A DNA stretch of 32,008 nucleotides from JAIEPT01 sp038217425 (GTDB lineage: Bacteria > Planctomycetota > Planctomycetia > Gemmatales > Gemmataceae): contig JBBQPM010000067.1 of NCBI GenBank assembly GCA_038217425.1, positions 1 through 32,008 on the forward strand, written 5' to 3'. Positions 22,356-32,008 of the stretch are shown here, one piece after another. Both the position numbers and the translations under genes were made by a program. Numbering within the stretch: the stretch's first letter is position 1; the number at the start of each line of letters is the position of its first letter. The notes beneath the pieces are model-generated. The model was not told the origin of the DNA. It was given only the letters and a program-made list of their open reading frames with translations, and did no database searches.

Positions 22356-24047
22356 CTACGCTTCCTCGGCGTTCGTGTCGACCAGGCTCCGCAGCTTCTT
22401 CATCGCCCGGACGTTGAGCTGTCGGACGCGCTCCTTCGTGATGCCGAGCTTCTCGCCGATCTTTTCCAGCGTCATCCCCTCGGGATTGCTGTCGAGCCCG
22501 GCTCGCATGCGGATGATTTCCCGCTCCCGCGGCTCCAGGTATTCCAGCAAGCGATTCACCTTGTGCGTCGCCTGTTCGGCCTGGGCCAGGATCTCCTTCT
22601 CGTGACTTCGGCCATCCTCGGCTCGGTCGAAGACCTCTTCGCTGCCGGTCACGAAACGTTCTCGACGCGTCTTTTCGTCGGGAATGCTGCGGGCGAAATT
22701 CTTCATGATCGCCCAGCTCCCGTAGGTGCTGAACTTGTTCCCCCGGCTGTAATCGAACTTCTCAACCGCCTTGATGACCGACATATTGCCGTCGGAAAGG
22801 AGTTCGAAGAAGTTGTCGGACTGGGCCGAGTGCTTCTTGGCGATCGAAACCACGAGCCGCATGTTGCAGTTGATGAGCAGATCTTTCACCTTGTTCGATT
22901 CGTGCAGGAGGTGCTCGATCTGATCGAGATCCTGCGTTCGGACCGCGTGGCAATCGATCTTGCCATTCGGAAGCTTCAGGCTGTCGAGCAACTGCTTCGC
23001 CTTGAACTTGAGGTAGTTCATTTTGCGGAACAGGTGCTGTTCCTGATCCTTGGTGAGGAGCGGGAGTTCATAAAGGGAGGCGAGTTCGGGGGGCGCATCC
23101 TTGGGGACACGCATCCGGCGGCGCGCTTCTTCGAACGCCTCGGCTCCCGGCATCGGGGCGAGAATGGCTTCTTCGAGAGACGCGTCTTCGAACGTGGCGT
23201 TCGGGATCAGGTCGATCGGCTGTTCGAGGAGCTTCTGGGCGCGAATCTCGTTAATGACGCGGTACATGGAGGAAGTCGTTCTCTGGAAAGTTTTGGCCAA
23301 GGTGTTCACGGCAATCCCCCTGCGATAGGAGTTGAAGATGGTTTGTTTGGCGGCCGGGTCCAAAGGACCGGTCCGCGACGGGAAAAGGGCCTGACTCGGA
23401 TACTCCCGGTCGAAATTTTTAAGGGTATAACGTACCGTTTCGGGGGCCCTGCCGAGGCGGGCGGCGATCGTTCGCGTGATCTCCGTAAAACTCCCCGCTC
23501 CCAGACGAACGTGCTGGCGAGCGGCACTGACGATCTCATCCTTCTCCGCTTGCGTGAGCTGGGTGAATTTCCCGCTCCGCTCGATCTGATCCGAATGCGC
23601 GTTCAAGAACGGCTCCACCAGCGAGGCCACGAACCCGATCTGCCGACGTCCTTGGTGCAGCACCGGAATGCCGATCAGCCCGCGTTTCCGCCAGCGATTG
23701 ATCGTTCGCGAGGTGACGTTCAGCTTGCGACTGAATTCCTCCATCGTGAAGACCGGTTCGTTCACTTCCTCGGCCGTCATCGGCGGCATCGAGTCGGCGA
23801 GGTTCCCCAGGAACAATCCCAGATCGTGCACCAGGTCGGCGCCGGAGATCAAGAGATTCGGGTAACTTTCGGGCCGAAACTCCGTGATCCGGTAGCAAAC
23901 GTACTGGAACGGATACTCCCGGGCCTCGTCGATCTCGACCAGTAACTTCTCGCCTCGCGCCAACTGTTCCAGTCGGCGATGAGGCGGGGCGAACCGCACT
24001 TGCTGCTCCTTGAGTTCCTTGAGCGCGTCGATTCGGTACGATTTCAT
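22356..24047 (-). CDS. Sigma-70 family factor with three N-terminal HTH-like segments
   Basis: The 563-residue protein starts at ATG 24045-24047 after CGGAG. The C-terminal half is a sigma-70 core: a region 1.2-like segment (LPLLTKDQEQHLFRKMNYLK, about 328-347), region 2 (NMRLVVSIAKKHSAQSDNFF, then SDGNMSVIKAVEKFDYSRG and KFSTYGSWAIMKNFARSI, 395-455) and region 4 (LEPREREIIRMRAGLD, MTLEKIGEKLGITKERVRQL, 503-545). Region 3 between them is short. The N-terminal 310 residues are unusual: three helix-turn-helix-like segments at about 101-127 (FTMEEFSRKLNVTSRTINRW, MerR/excisionase-like), 187-210 (FTEITRTIAARLGRAPETVR) and 240-268 (YRRGIAVNTLAKTFQRTTSS). It would direct RNA polymerase to its own promoters and perhaps contact DNA itself. 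It is longer than group 3 or ECF factors and lacks a normal region 1.1. It is followed by an intrinsic terminator. Confidence 0.9.
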   Translation of the reverse strand: MKSYRIDALKELKEQQVRFAPPHRRLEQLARGEKLLVEIDEAREYPFQYVCYRITEFRPESYPNLLISGADLVHDLGLFLGNLADSMPPMTAEEVNEPVFTMEEFSRKLNVTSRTINRWRKRGLIGIPVLHQGRRQIGFVASLVEPFLNAHSDQIERSGKFTQLTQAEKDEIVSAARQHVRLGAGSFTEITRTIAARLGRAPETVRYTLKNFDREYPSQALFPSRTGPLDPAAKQTIFNSYRRGIAVNTLAKTFQRTTSSMYRVINEIRAQKLLEQPIDLIPNATFEDASLEEAILAPMPGAEAFEEARRRMRVPKDAPPELASLYELPLLTKDQEQHLFRKMNYLKFKAKQLLDSLKLPNGKIDCHAVRTQDLDQIEHLLHESNKVKDLLINCNMRLVVSIAKKHSAQSDNFFELLSDGNMSVIKAVEKFDYSRGNKFSTYGSWAIMKNFARSIPDEKTRRERFVTGSEEVFDRAEDGRSHEKEILAQAEQATHKVNRLLEYLEPREREIIRMRAGLDSNPEGMTLEKIGEKLGITKERVRQLNVRAMKKLRSLVDTNAEEA

Positions 24048-24772
24048 GGCTCACTCCGTTTCCGCCATAGCGTCTTGGGGCGAGAGGGGCGGTTGAAAGG
24101 TTTAGGCCTAACTACCGGAGCCTTCTCGCCTTATTGGTTCGAACAGCATCGGGGCCTTCAGACATATTCAAAAAGGCGCTGCGATGCGGACATCTTTCGA
24201 GTCGAATTCCCGGCTTCTTCCGGGGGAGGTCGTCCGTGGGCTATATGCCAGCCCGGCCTTTCGATGCCAGCCAATCCGATTCGGTTCGCTGACTCTTCCG
24301 GCGTTCCATGGCCTGACCTCCGTATTCCTCGGGCTTCCATCCTTGGAGGCGAGGGAGATAAATGGCAAACGCTGTGCCCAAGTGTCTCTTCGCCCCCGGC
24401 GAACGGGCTCCGAAGGGGTGCTTTCAGTGGTAGTAACGGCTGTTTCCGCATAGCCTTAACGCAATTTCTGAGAACCTTATGATGGCTCAAACTTGCCGGT
24501 GAAAAGAATGTCATTGGCGGCGGATTTCCGAGCTTCCTTACAATTTCTGTTCAATGTTGCAAATCCTGCCGCGTCATAATTGCTCAACGAGTTGCCTAAC
24601 TGGCATAATCACTTCGTCTTGTGGAATTAACAGAAGTTGAGGCCCTCACTGAAAAAACGCGGAAAGGCGCTTATCTTGCGCTTCCTTTCACCAGTTTTCC
24701 GCCGGTACAATCCATGGGACAGCGAGCGACTGGCTTCTCTTTTCCCCATTCTCTGTCATTTTGGCGGCCTTG
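24048..24772. other. AT-richer gene-free region upstream of the sigma factor
   Basis: These 725 bases lie between the divergent sigma-factor and lipoprotein genes. By eye the composition is clearly less GC-rich than neighbouring genes, most so at 24480-24660. Short open frames exist on both strands but lack a ribosome site, a recognisable motif or the codon-position GC bias of the real genes. A weak inverted repeat with GGAAAGGCGC and GCGCTTCC lies near 24660-24690. A long leader for the sigma gene or a small RNA gene is possible but not shown. Confidence 0.5.
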
Positions 24773-26068
24773 ATGAGAAGTTCCTTGCCCATCGTTGCGG
24801 TTTTGCTGTCCGCTTGCTTTCCCACGCACGCCTGGACTCAGACCGCGTATCTACTTCGTGAAAATTTTCACCCAGGATACCAGTATCGCGTAAGTTGCCG
24901 AACCCAGATCCTGGGCAAGATCATCGTCCAGGCCAAGGAGTTTCCGGTCCAGGGCTCGGCCAAGATCGACTACGACGAACGCATCCTGCCCCACAAGGTC
25001 GGCGCCGGCGAGCGGACGGTACGCGTCTTCCAGGAAATGACGTTCCAGCGCAAAGTGGGGAATGAACCTCAAGACATCTCGCTGAGGCCCGAGGTTCGCA
25101 AGCTCGTCATCCTGCGGCACAACAATCACGAAGTCCCGTTCTGCCCGACCGGCCCGCTCAAATGGAACGAGATCGATCTTGTTCGCACCGACGTCTTCAC
25201 GCCCGCGCTCGTCGGGCTTTTCGCCAATCTCCCCGTAAAGCCCGGCGACCGCTGGTCGGCTGAGGAGTCGGCGGTGCGCGAGCTCACTGATCTCGAGAAG
25301 ATCACCAAGGGGACGCTGCAGTGCCATTTCGTCGAGGTGCAGACGCAACTCGACCGACCCCACGCGATCGTCACCTTCAAGGGAACCATCGATGGCGTCG
25401 GCGAAGACGGGCCCACTCAACACCAGCTCGACGGCGTCCTGCACTTCGATCTGCAGGGCGCCTTCCTGCGCACCATGACGATTGCCGCCAATCACAATCT
25501 CGTCGACGCGCAGGGCAAGCCGCAGGGGCAGATTCAAGGGACGTTCGTGCTGACGCGCAAGCCGGGCGCCCAGAACCCCGAACTCGCCGACGCCGCCGTC
25601 GCCCGCATCCCGCTCGAACCCAACGACGACAACACGCAACTCCTCTTCGAGGACGCCGACCTCGGCGTCCATTTCATCTATTCGCGCCGCTGGCGCGTGG
25701 GCAAAATCGAAGGCAAGCAGATTTACCTCGACGAACGTCAGGGCAACGGCGTCCTGCTGACGCTCGAATCGGCCGACAAGTTGCCCAAGGCGGAGACGTT
25801 TCAGGCGGAGGTGCATGCCTGGCTGCAGAAGAACCAGGCGAAGATCACAGGCGCGGAGAACCCGCGCGGCGTGCCGGCGCCGACGCAGATCAGTCAGTTT
25901 GCGTACTCGGCCGAGATGCAGGGGAAAGCCGTCATTCTCGATTACTTCGTAGTCAACGTCGGAACCAGCGGCGCGATTTTCGCCGGCCGGCTCAACGCCG
26001 CCCATGCGGTGTTGCTTCGTCCCGACGTCGAGCGCATGGCCCGCAGCTTTCGGCCGTTCAAGAATTGA
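24773..26068 (+). CDS. Putative lipoprotein of unknown function
   Basis: I do not recognise a family. From the ATG at 24773 the product has 431 residues and starts MRSSLPIVAVLLSACFPTHA, with a lipobox-like LSAC (Cys15); signal peptidase I cleavage a few residues later is the alternative. An upstream in-frame TTG at 24761 adds only four residues. The body is beta-rich and hydrophilic. Its first half contains KPGDRWSAEESAVRELTDLE and IVTFKGTIDGVGEDGPTQHQ, a pattern like proteins that compare a 'total' with a 'background' lipid or polymer load. The second half (DLGVHFIYSRRWRVGKIEGK through VERMARSFRPFKN) resembles the PsbP/DUF1795-like sigma-fold often seen in secreted stress or transport proteins, but this is only an impression. 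It converges on the DUF1549/LamG gene across a hairpin. Confidence 0.8.
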   Translation: MRSSLPIVAVLLSACFPTHAWTQTAYLLRENFHPGYQYRVSCRTQILGKIIVQAKEFPVQGSAKIDYDERILPHKVGAGERTVRVFQEMTFQRKVGNEPQDISLRPEVRKLVILRHNNHEVPFCPTGPLKWNEIDLVRTDVFTPALVGLFANLPVKPGDRWSAEESAVRELTDLEKITKGTLQCHFVEVQTQLDRPHAIVTFKGTIDGVGEDGPTQHQLDGVLHFDLQGAFLRTMTIAANHNLVDAQGKPQGQIQGTFVLTRKPGAQNPELADAAVARIPLEPNDDNTQLLFEDADLGVHFIYSRRWRVGKIEGKQIYLDERQGNGVLLTLESADKLPKAETFQAEVHAWLQKNQAKITGAENPRGVPAPTQISQFAYSAEMQGKAVILDYFVVNVGTSGAIFAGRLNAAHAVLLRPDVERMARSFRPFKN

Positions 26069-26075
26069 GTAGTTT

Positions 26076-26116
26076 TCGTTTAGCGCTCATGTGAGATCTC
26101 GCGAGCGCTAAACGAA
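26076..26116. terminator. 14-bp hairpin, probable bidirectional terminator
   Basis: TTCGTTTAGCGCTC (26076-26089) pairs perfectly with GAGCGCTAAACGAA (26103-26116) around a 13-base loop. It sits between the converging lipoprotein gene (stop 26068) and DUF1549/LamG gene (stop 26126), a position suited to ending both transcripts. Confidence 0.75.
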
Positions 26117-26125
26117 TCAATCCCG

Positions 26126-29197
<3,072 letters not shown>

Positions 29198-29233
29198 GCG
29201 GGGATCTCGGATAAAGGGGAACGGAGCGAACAG

Positions 29234-29261
29234 GCCGCCCGCGCCGCGAGGGCGCGGCGGC
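29234..29261 (-). terminator. GC hairpin after the unknown secreted protein gene
   Basis: GCCGCCCGCGCC (29234-29245) pairs with GGCGCGGCGGC (29251-29261) with one bulged base and a 5-base loop. It begins 12 bases past the stop at 29274 and precedes the DUF1549/LamG start. No T run follows. Confidence 0.5.
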
Positions 29262-29273
29262 TAAACGAAAATC

Positions 29274-30350
29274 CTACTTCTTTTCATCGACAACTTTCGG
29301 CCTCGGCGTCTCGGCAGGAGAATCCGGCCTCATTTCGACCGCTAGCGACATCTCGATCAATCGAATGGCAAGCGCCGGCTCGAGCGCGACCTCGGCCTTC
29401 GCCAAATTCCCGGCCGTGCTCGTCTTGATCGTGGCGACGACCTTGGCGGCTTCCTTCATCACGTCCACGACCGGAGGCGGAAGCTTGTCGGTGGCGCCGA
29501 GCATGAACTTGACGGCGGCCATGCCTTCGTCGGCGACCTTTTTGACCGCCACGGCGCCGGCGTCGTCCTTGCACAGCGCCGTGGCCGTCACCTGCAGTTT
29601 CTCGCCCAGCTTCCCCTGAAGAATCGCTGCGTTCACTTGATCGATCGCTTCTTCGAAGCCCGGCAACATGATCTCGCGCTTCATCGACTTGCGTTCGCGC
29701 TCCGGCATGTTCTTGAGATCCAGCGCGATCACCGCGGTGCTCGTCGGGTCGGCCGACTTGATGGCATCCGCCATCGCGGGCGAAATTTGCGGCGGCGTGC
29801 CGCGTTCCAGCACCTTGACCGCTTCTTTGCTGCCGAAGATCAGCACGTTGTCTTTGGGAAGGCAGAAGAATTGCCCGGTGTTGAACTTCTCATCGGGCTT
29901 GCCGCCGAAGGAATACTTGAACTTCTCTTGATAGATGGTGTAGGCGCCGACCTTCATTTCCTCGAAACTGACGTCGGTCTTGAACTTGGGCGTCTTGAAT
30001 TTCGCCTTGATCTCGGCCCAGGTGGTCGCCTTATTCAGCGTGAGCACGCCAATGCCGACGTCGCCGTGATAGACGCCGGTCGGGTCGTCAAAGCCCATCT
30101 GCACGCCCATGGTGAGCCGAACGATATCTTTGGGGGCGACGCCGATGTGTTCGAGCATCTCGGCGTCAAATTTCTGTTCGATGACGGGGAGCCGTTTTTT
30201 AAGATCCACAATCGCCTGATGCTTCACGACGGCGGCAACGTCGAGCGAAATGTAGATCTGGAAGTTGTTGGGGAGATAGTCGCGATCGTCGGCACGCACA
30301 GGTTGGACGGCGAGGCACAGCGCCAGCGCGGCACAAAAGGAAATTCTCAT
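29274..30350 (-). CDS. Secreted protein of unknown function
   Basis: I do not recognise a family. The 358-residue product starts at ATG 30348-30350, seven bases after CGGAG, with a signal peptide (MRISFCAALALCLAVQPVRA). An earlier in-frame start at 30413 would bury that signal. The mature part opens with DYLPNNFQIYISLDVAAVVK, and includes GVAPKDIVRLTMGVQM, GDVGIGVLTLNKATTWAEIK, FFCLPKDNVLIFGSKEAVKV and TSTAVIALDLKNMPERERK. This repeated pattern, a potential-like strand followed by a 'value at threshold' segment, is what I associate with planctomycete secreted proteins that contain two similar alpha/beta halves. There are no haem motifs and no clear catalytic residues. The gap to mscL upstream is 66 bp, so co-transcription with mscL is possible. 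Its function cannot be stated. Confidence 0.82.
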   Translation of the reverse strand: MRISFCAALALCLAVQPVRADDRDYLPNNFQIYISLDVAAVVKHQAIVDLKKRLPVIEQKFDAEMLEHIGVAPKDIVRLTMGVQMGFDDPTGVYHGDVGIGVLTLNKATTWAEIKAKFKTPKFKTDVSFEEMKVGAYTIYQEKFKYSFGGKPDEKFNTGQFFCLPKDNVLIFGSKEAVKVLERGTPPQISPAMADAIKSADPTSTAVIALDLKNMPERERKSMKREIMLPGFEEAIDQVNAAILQGKLGEKLQVTATALCKDDAGAVAVKKVADEGMAAVKFMLGATDKLPPPVVDVMKEAAKVVATIKTSTAGNLAKAEVALEPALAIRLIEMSLAVEMRPDSPAETPRPKVVDEKK

Positions 30351-30416
30351 GGCAGGCTCCGGGTAGGTTGGCAGAAGTCCTTCAATTCTCCAAACCCGCG
30401 CCCCGCCTGTCAAGGA

Positions 30417-30836
30417 CTACGCCTTATTTTTGAGAAGATCGCGAATCTCGGTGAGCAGCGTCTCTTCCTTGGTGAGCGGCGGCGGCGGCGCCTCGCCCGT
30501 CGCCTCTTCCTTCCTGAGGCGCATCACCCAGCCCATTAACTTTACCATGAACAGGAAGATCGCAAATGCCACGATGACGAAGTTGACGACCTCGCCCAGG
30601 AACAACCCGTAGGGGACGTCCTTGTCGGCGACCGTCCATTTCCAGGACGTGTAGCTGGTTTCGGCTGGCAGCACCAGACTGATGAGCGGCATGATGATGT
30701 GCTTGACGAGCGAGTCGACGATCTTGCCGAACGCGGCGCCGATGATGACGCCGATGGCCAGGTCGATTACGTTGCCTTTGAGAGCAAACTGCTTGAACTC
30801 GTCCAGGAGCGAAAAGACATGTTTGCGCGGATCCAT
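30417..30836 (-). CDS. mscL: Large-conductance mechanosensitive channel MscL
   Basis: The 139-residue protein starts at ATG 30834-30836 behind CGGAG; longer in-frame starts upstream add non-homologous sequence. It has the MscL layout: an amphipathic N-terminus (FSLLDEFKQFALKGNVIDLA), a pore-lining first membrane helix with the small-residue face AIGVIIGAAFGKIVDSLV, the conserved HIIMPLISLVL, a periplasmic loop and a second helix (VVNFVIVAFAIFLFMVKLMG). A charged cytoplasmic C-terminal helix follows (TKEETLLTEIRDLLKNKA). MscL forms a homopentamer in the inner membrane that opens under extreme membrane tension to release solutes on osmotic downshift. Its length agrees with E. coli MscL (136 residues). 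It lies between pyrK-like and unknown secreted genes on the same strand. Confidence 0.96.
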   Translation of the reverse strand: MDPRKHVFSLLDEFKQFALKGNVIDLAIGVIIGAAFGKIVDSLVKHIIMPLISLVLPAETSYTSWKWTVADKDVPYGLFLGEVVNFVIVAFAIFLFMVKLMGWVMRLRKEEATGEAPPPPLTKEETLLTEIRDLLKNKA

Positions 30837-30905
30837 GCGAAACTCCGAAAGAATGAAACAAAGGATTCGAGCAAGAATACGTTCGTCAAATGAGGTCAAG
30901 CCACA

Positions 30906-30991
30906 GAGAGCACAGAGGACATGGAGAAATGCAAATTGCAAAGAGTTTCACGAAGTCTCGTTTTTTTTTCCGCTGAGTCCTCTGTGCTCTC
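30906..30991. repeat. CACAGAG-type inverted repeat
   Basis: GAGAGCACAGAGGAC (30906-30920) and its exact complement (30977-30991) enclose a 56-base loop that contains a T9 run. Repeats made of CACAGAG units are, from memory, widely scattered between genes in planctomycetes and other phyla. It lies between the PyrK-type gene and mscL and may also act as a transcript-ending structure. Confidence 0.6.
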
Positions 30992-31024
30992 GGCGGCTCG
31001 AATTTTTCTACCTTTACTCACGCT

Positions 31025-31852
31025 CTAACCGACCCAATCGCGGCTGGCGAAGACCGGGCCCTCGACGCAGACGCGTTTGTAATCCCAGCCGTCCGTCGTG
31101 CGGATCGGCGTGACGCAGCTGAAGCAGATGCCGACGCCGCACGCCATCGGCGTCTCCAGCGAGACGTGGCACGGCACTCCGCGCTCTTCCGCCAATTTTC
31201 GTAAGGCGTGCAACATCGGCTCCGGGCCGCAGCCGAACCAGTGGTCGGCGTGCGGATGCCGGCCCAGCAGATCGGTGACGAAGCCGGCGTGTCCGAGCGA
31301 ACCGTCGTTGCTCGCCAGGCGAACCTCGGCTCCCGCAGCACGGAAATCGTCGACGCCTGCCGCGTAGTCTTTCGTACGCACGCCGTAGTAAAGAGAAACG
31401 TGCTCCACGCGCCGGCGCGGCGGCTGTCCCGCGAAGCCGCGCGAGCCGAGCAGTTCGCGGACGTGGGCGAGGAAGGGCGTTTGACCGATGCCGCCTGCAA
31501 CGAGTGCCACGCAGTCGCTTCCCGCCGGTTCGGGAAAGCCGTTGCCAAGCGGGCCCCAGACTTCCAGCGATTCGCCGGCATGCAGATGCCGCATTAGCGA
31601 GGTGACCTTGCCGACGACGAGATAGACGACGTCGATGGCGAACGGTTTGCCCGCCGCGTCGAGCACGGTGTCGTAAAGAGCGAAGGGTCGGCCCAGAAGC
31701 GGGTCGTGGCTGCCAGATAGCCGGAGCATGACGAATTGCCCGGGGCGAATCGCTTCCGCCAGGGCCGGGCATTCCAGGCGAATCAAATACGTGTCGCGTG
31801 CCAGGAGGCGCTGTTCGAGGATCGGGGCCGTGAGGTGGGTTACGGATGTCAT
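31025..31852 (-). CDS. pyrK: Dihydroorotate dehydrogenase electron transfer subunit
   Basis: The 275-residue protein belongs to the ferredoxin-reductase-like PyrK family. An N-terminal FAD-binding beta barrel includes RPGQFVMLRL and DPLLGRPFALYD, whose R-P-F-(A/S) motif contacts flavin. The NAD-binding motif is LVAGGIGQTPFLA, and DHWFGCGPEPMLHALRKLAE is the typical reductase segment. The C-terminal [2Fe-2S] cluster is set by Cys238, Cys243, Cys246 and Cys262 (ACGVGICFSCVTPI, YKRVCVEGPVF). With PyrD type 1B it would pass electrons from dihydroorotate oxidation to NAD+ in pyrimidine synthesis in the cytoplasm. No pyrD is in the window. The ATG at 31850-31852 has no clear ribosome site, and its upstream DNA merges into unreliable G-rich sequence, so the start is the least certain point. 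Confidence 0.92.
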   Translation of the reverse strand: MTSVTHLTAPILEQRLLARDTYLIRLECPALAEAIRPGQFVMLRLSGSHDPLLGRPFALYDTVLDAAGKPFAIDVVYLVVGKVTSLMRHLHAGESLEVWGPLGNGFPEPAGSDCVALVAGGIGQTPFLAHVRELLGSRGFAGQPPRRRVEHVSLYYGVRTKDYAAGVDDFRAAGAEVRLASNDGSLGHAGFVTDLLGRHPHADHWFGCGPEPMLHALRKLAEERGVPCHVSLETPMACGVGICFSCVTPIRTTDGWDYKRVCVEGPVFASRDWVG

Positions 31853-31900
31853 GTGGACATTCTATGGCAAAAATCAGACGCCGAAATTCCGAGCCGGAAG

Positions 31901-32008
31901 CGGGGGGGGGGCGACAGAACAAAAAAGGGCGGGGGGGGAGCCGCGGGGGAATATAAAAAGGGTGGGGGGGAAGTTTTGGGAGGGGGGGGGGGGGGGGCAG
32001 GTGGGGCC
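31901..32008. other. Low-complexity G-rich window end, probable sequencing artefact
   Basis: The last 108 bases hold repeated runs of 7-18 G interspersed with A/T-rich pieces, unlike the balanced GC of the rest. It looks like poor base calls at a contig end rather than genuine DNA. No gene is called here. Confidence 0.7.

Noticed and set aside
22563..23945. 460-codon open frame antisense to the sigma factor
   Set aside because: It mirrors the sigma gene, has no ribosome site or motif, and the sigma frame has clear conserved regions.
24158..24514. Short open frames in the gap upstream of the sigma factor
   Set aside because: No ribosome site, no motif and no codon bias; composition differs from genuine genes nearby.

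Overview
The window looks like chromosomal DNA of a planctomycete (Planctomycetota). The main evidence is lineage-typical gene content: two DUF1549/DUF1553 secreted cytochrome-like proteins, a PVC-type haem-binding CxxCH protein with HEAT-like repeats, and several secreted proteins without recognisable relatives. The DNA is GC-rich, most starts have a GGAG-like ribosome site, and gaps often hold long GC hairpins. I cannot name a genus. I see no rRNA, tRNA, CRISPR array, insertion sequence or prophage.

Positions 1-5.9 kb: a HisA/HisF-like gene runs off the left edge (minus). A 35-bp perfect inverted repeat separates it from a DUF1549/DUF1553 gene (minus). Divergent from that is a secreted FAD-dependent oxidoreductase (plus), followed by a palindromic repeat and an orphan PvuII-like N4-cytosine DNA methyltransferase (plus).

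Positions 6-10.2 kb: a glycogen/alpha-glucan phosphorylase and a DUF4912 protein lie on the minus strand, separated by a second, diverged copy of the palindromic repeat.

Positions 10.7-14.5 kb: a compact plus-strand run holds a sugar phosphate isomerase/epimerase-like TIM barrel, a BioF-like aminotransferase, an AlkD-like HEAT protein and a Gfo/Idh/MocA oxidoreductase, with gaps of 11-43 bp.

Positions 14.5-17.4 kb: a minus-strand pair encodes an ExeA/GspA-type AAA ATPase and a CpsD/ParA-like protein whose Walker A lysine is missing. A TonB-like protein is divergent from this pair. This is the most unusual gene set in the window, together with the sigma factor below.

Positions 17.5-24.0 kb (minus): an adenylate-kinase-like protein about twice the usual length, the PVC-type cytochrome/HEAT protein, and a sigma-70 family factor that carries three helix-turn-helix-like segments in front of its sigma core. 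A 725-bp, AT-richer gap follows.

Positions 24.8-32.0 kb: a putative lipoprotein of unknown function (plus) converges on a minus-strand series: a DUF1549/LamG/DUF1553 cytochrome-like protein, an unknown secreted protein, MscL and the PyrK-type electron transfer subunit of dihydroorotate dehydrogenase. The last ~108 bases are dominated by G runs and look like a low-quality contig end.

No complete new system is evident. The best leads are the pseudo-kinase/ExeA-like ATPase pair, the multi-HTH sigma factor and the dispersed palindromic element.
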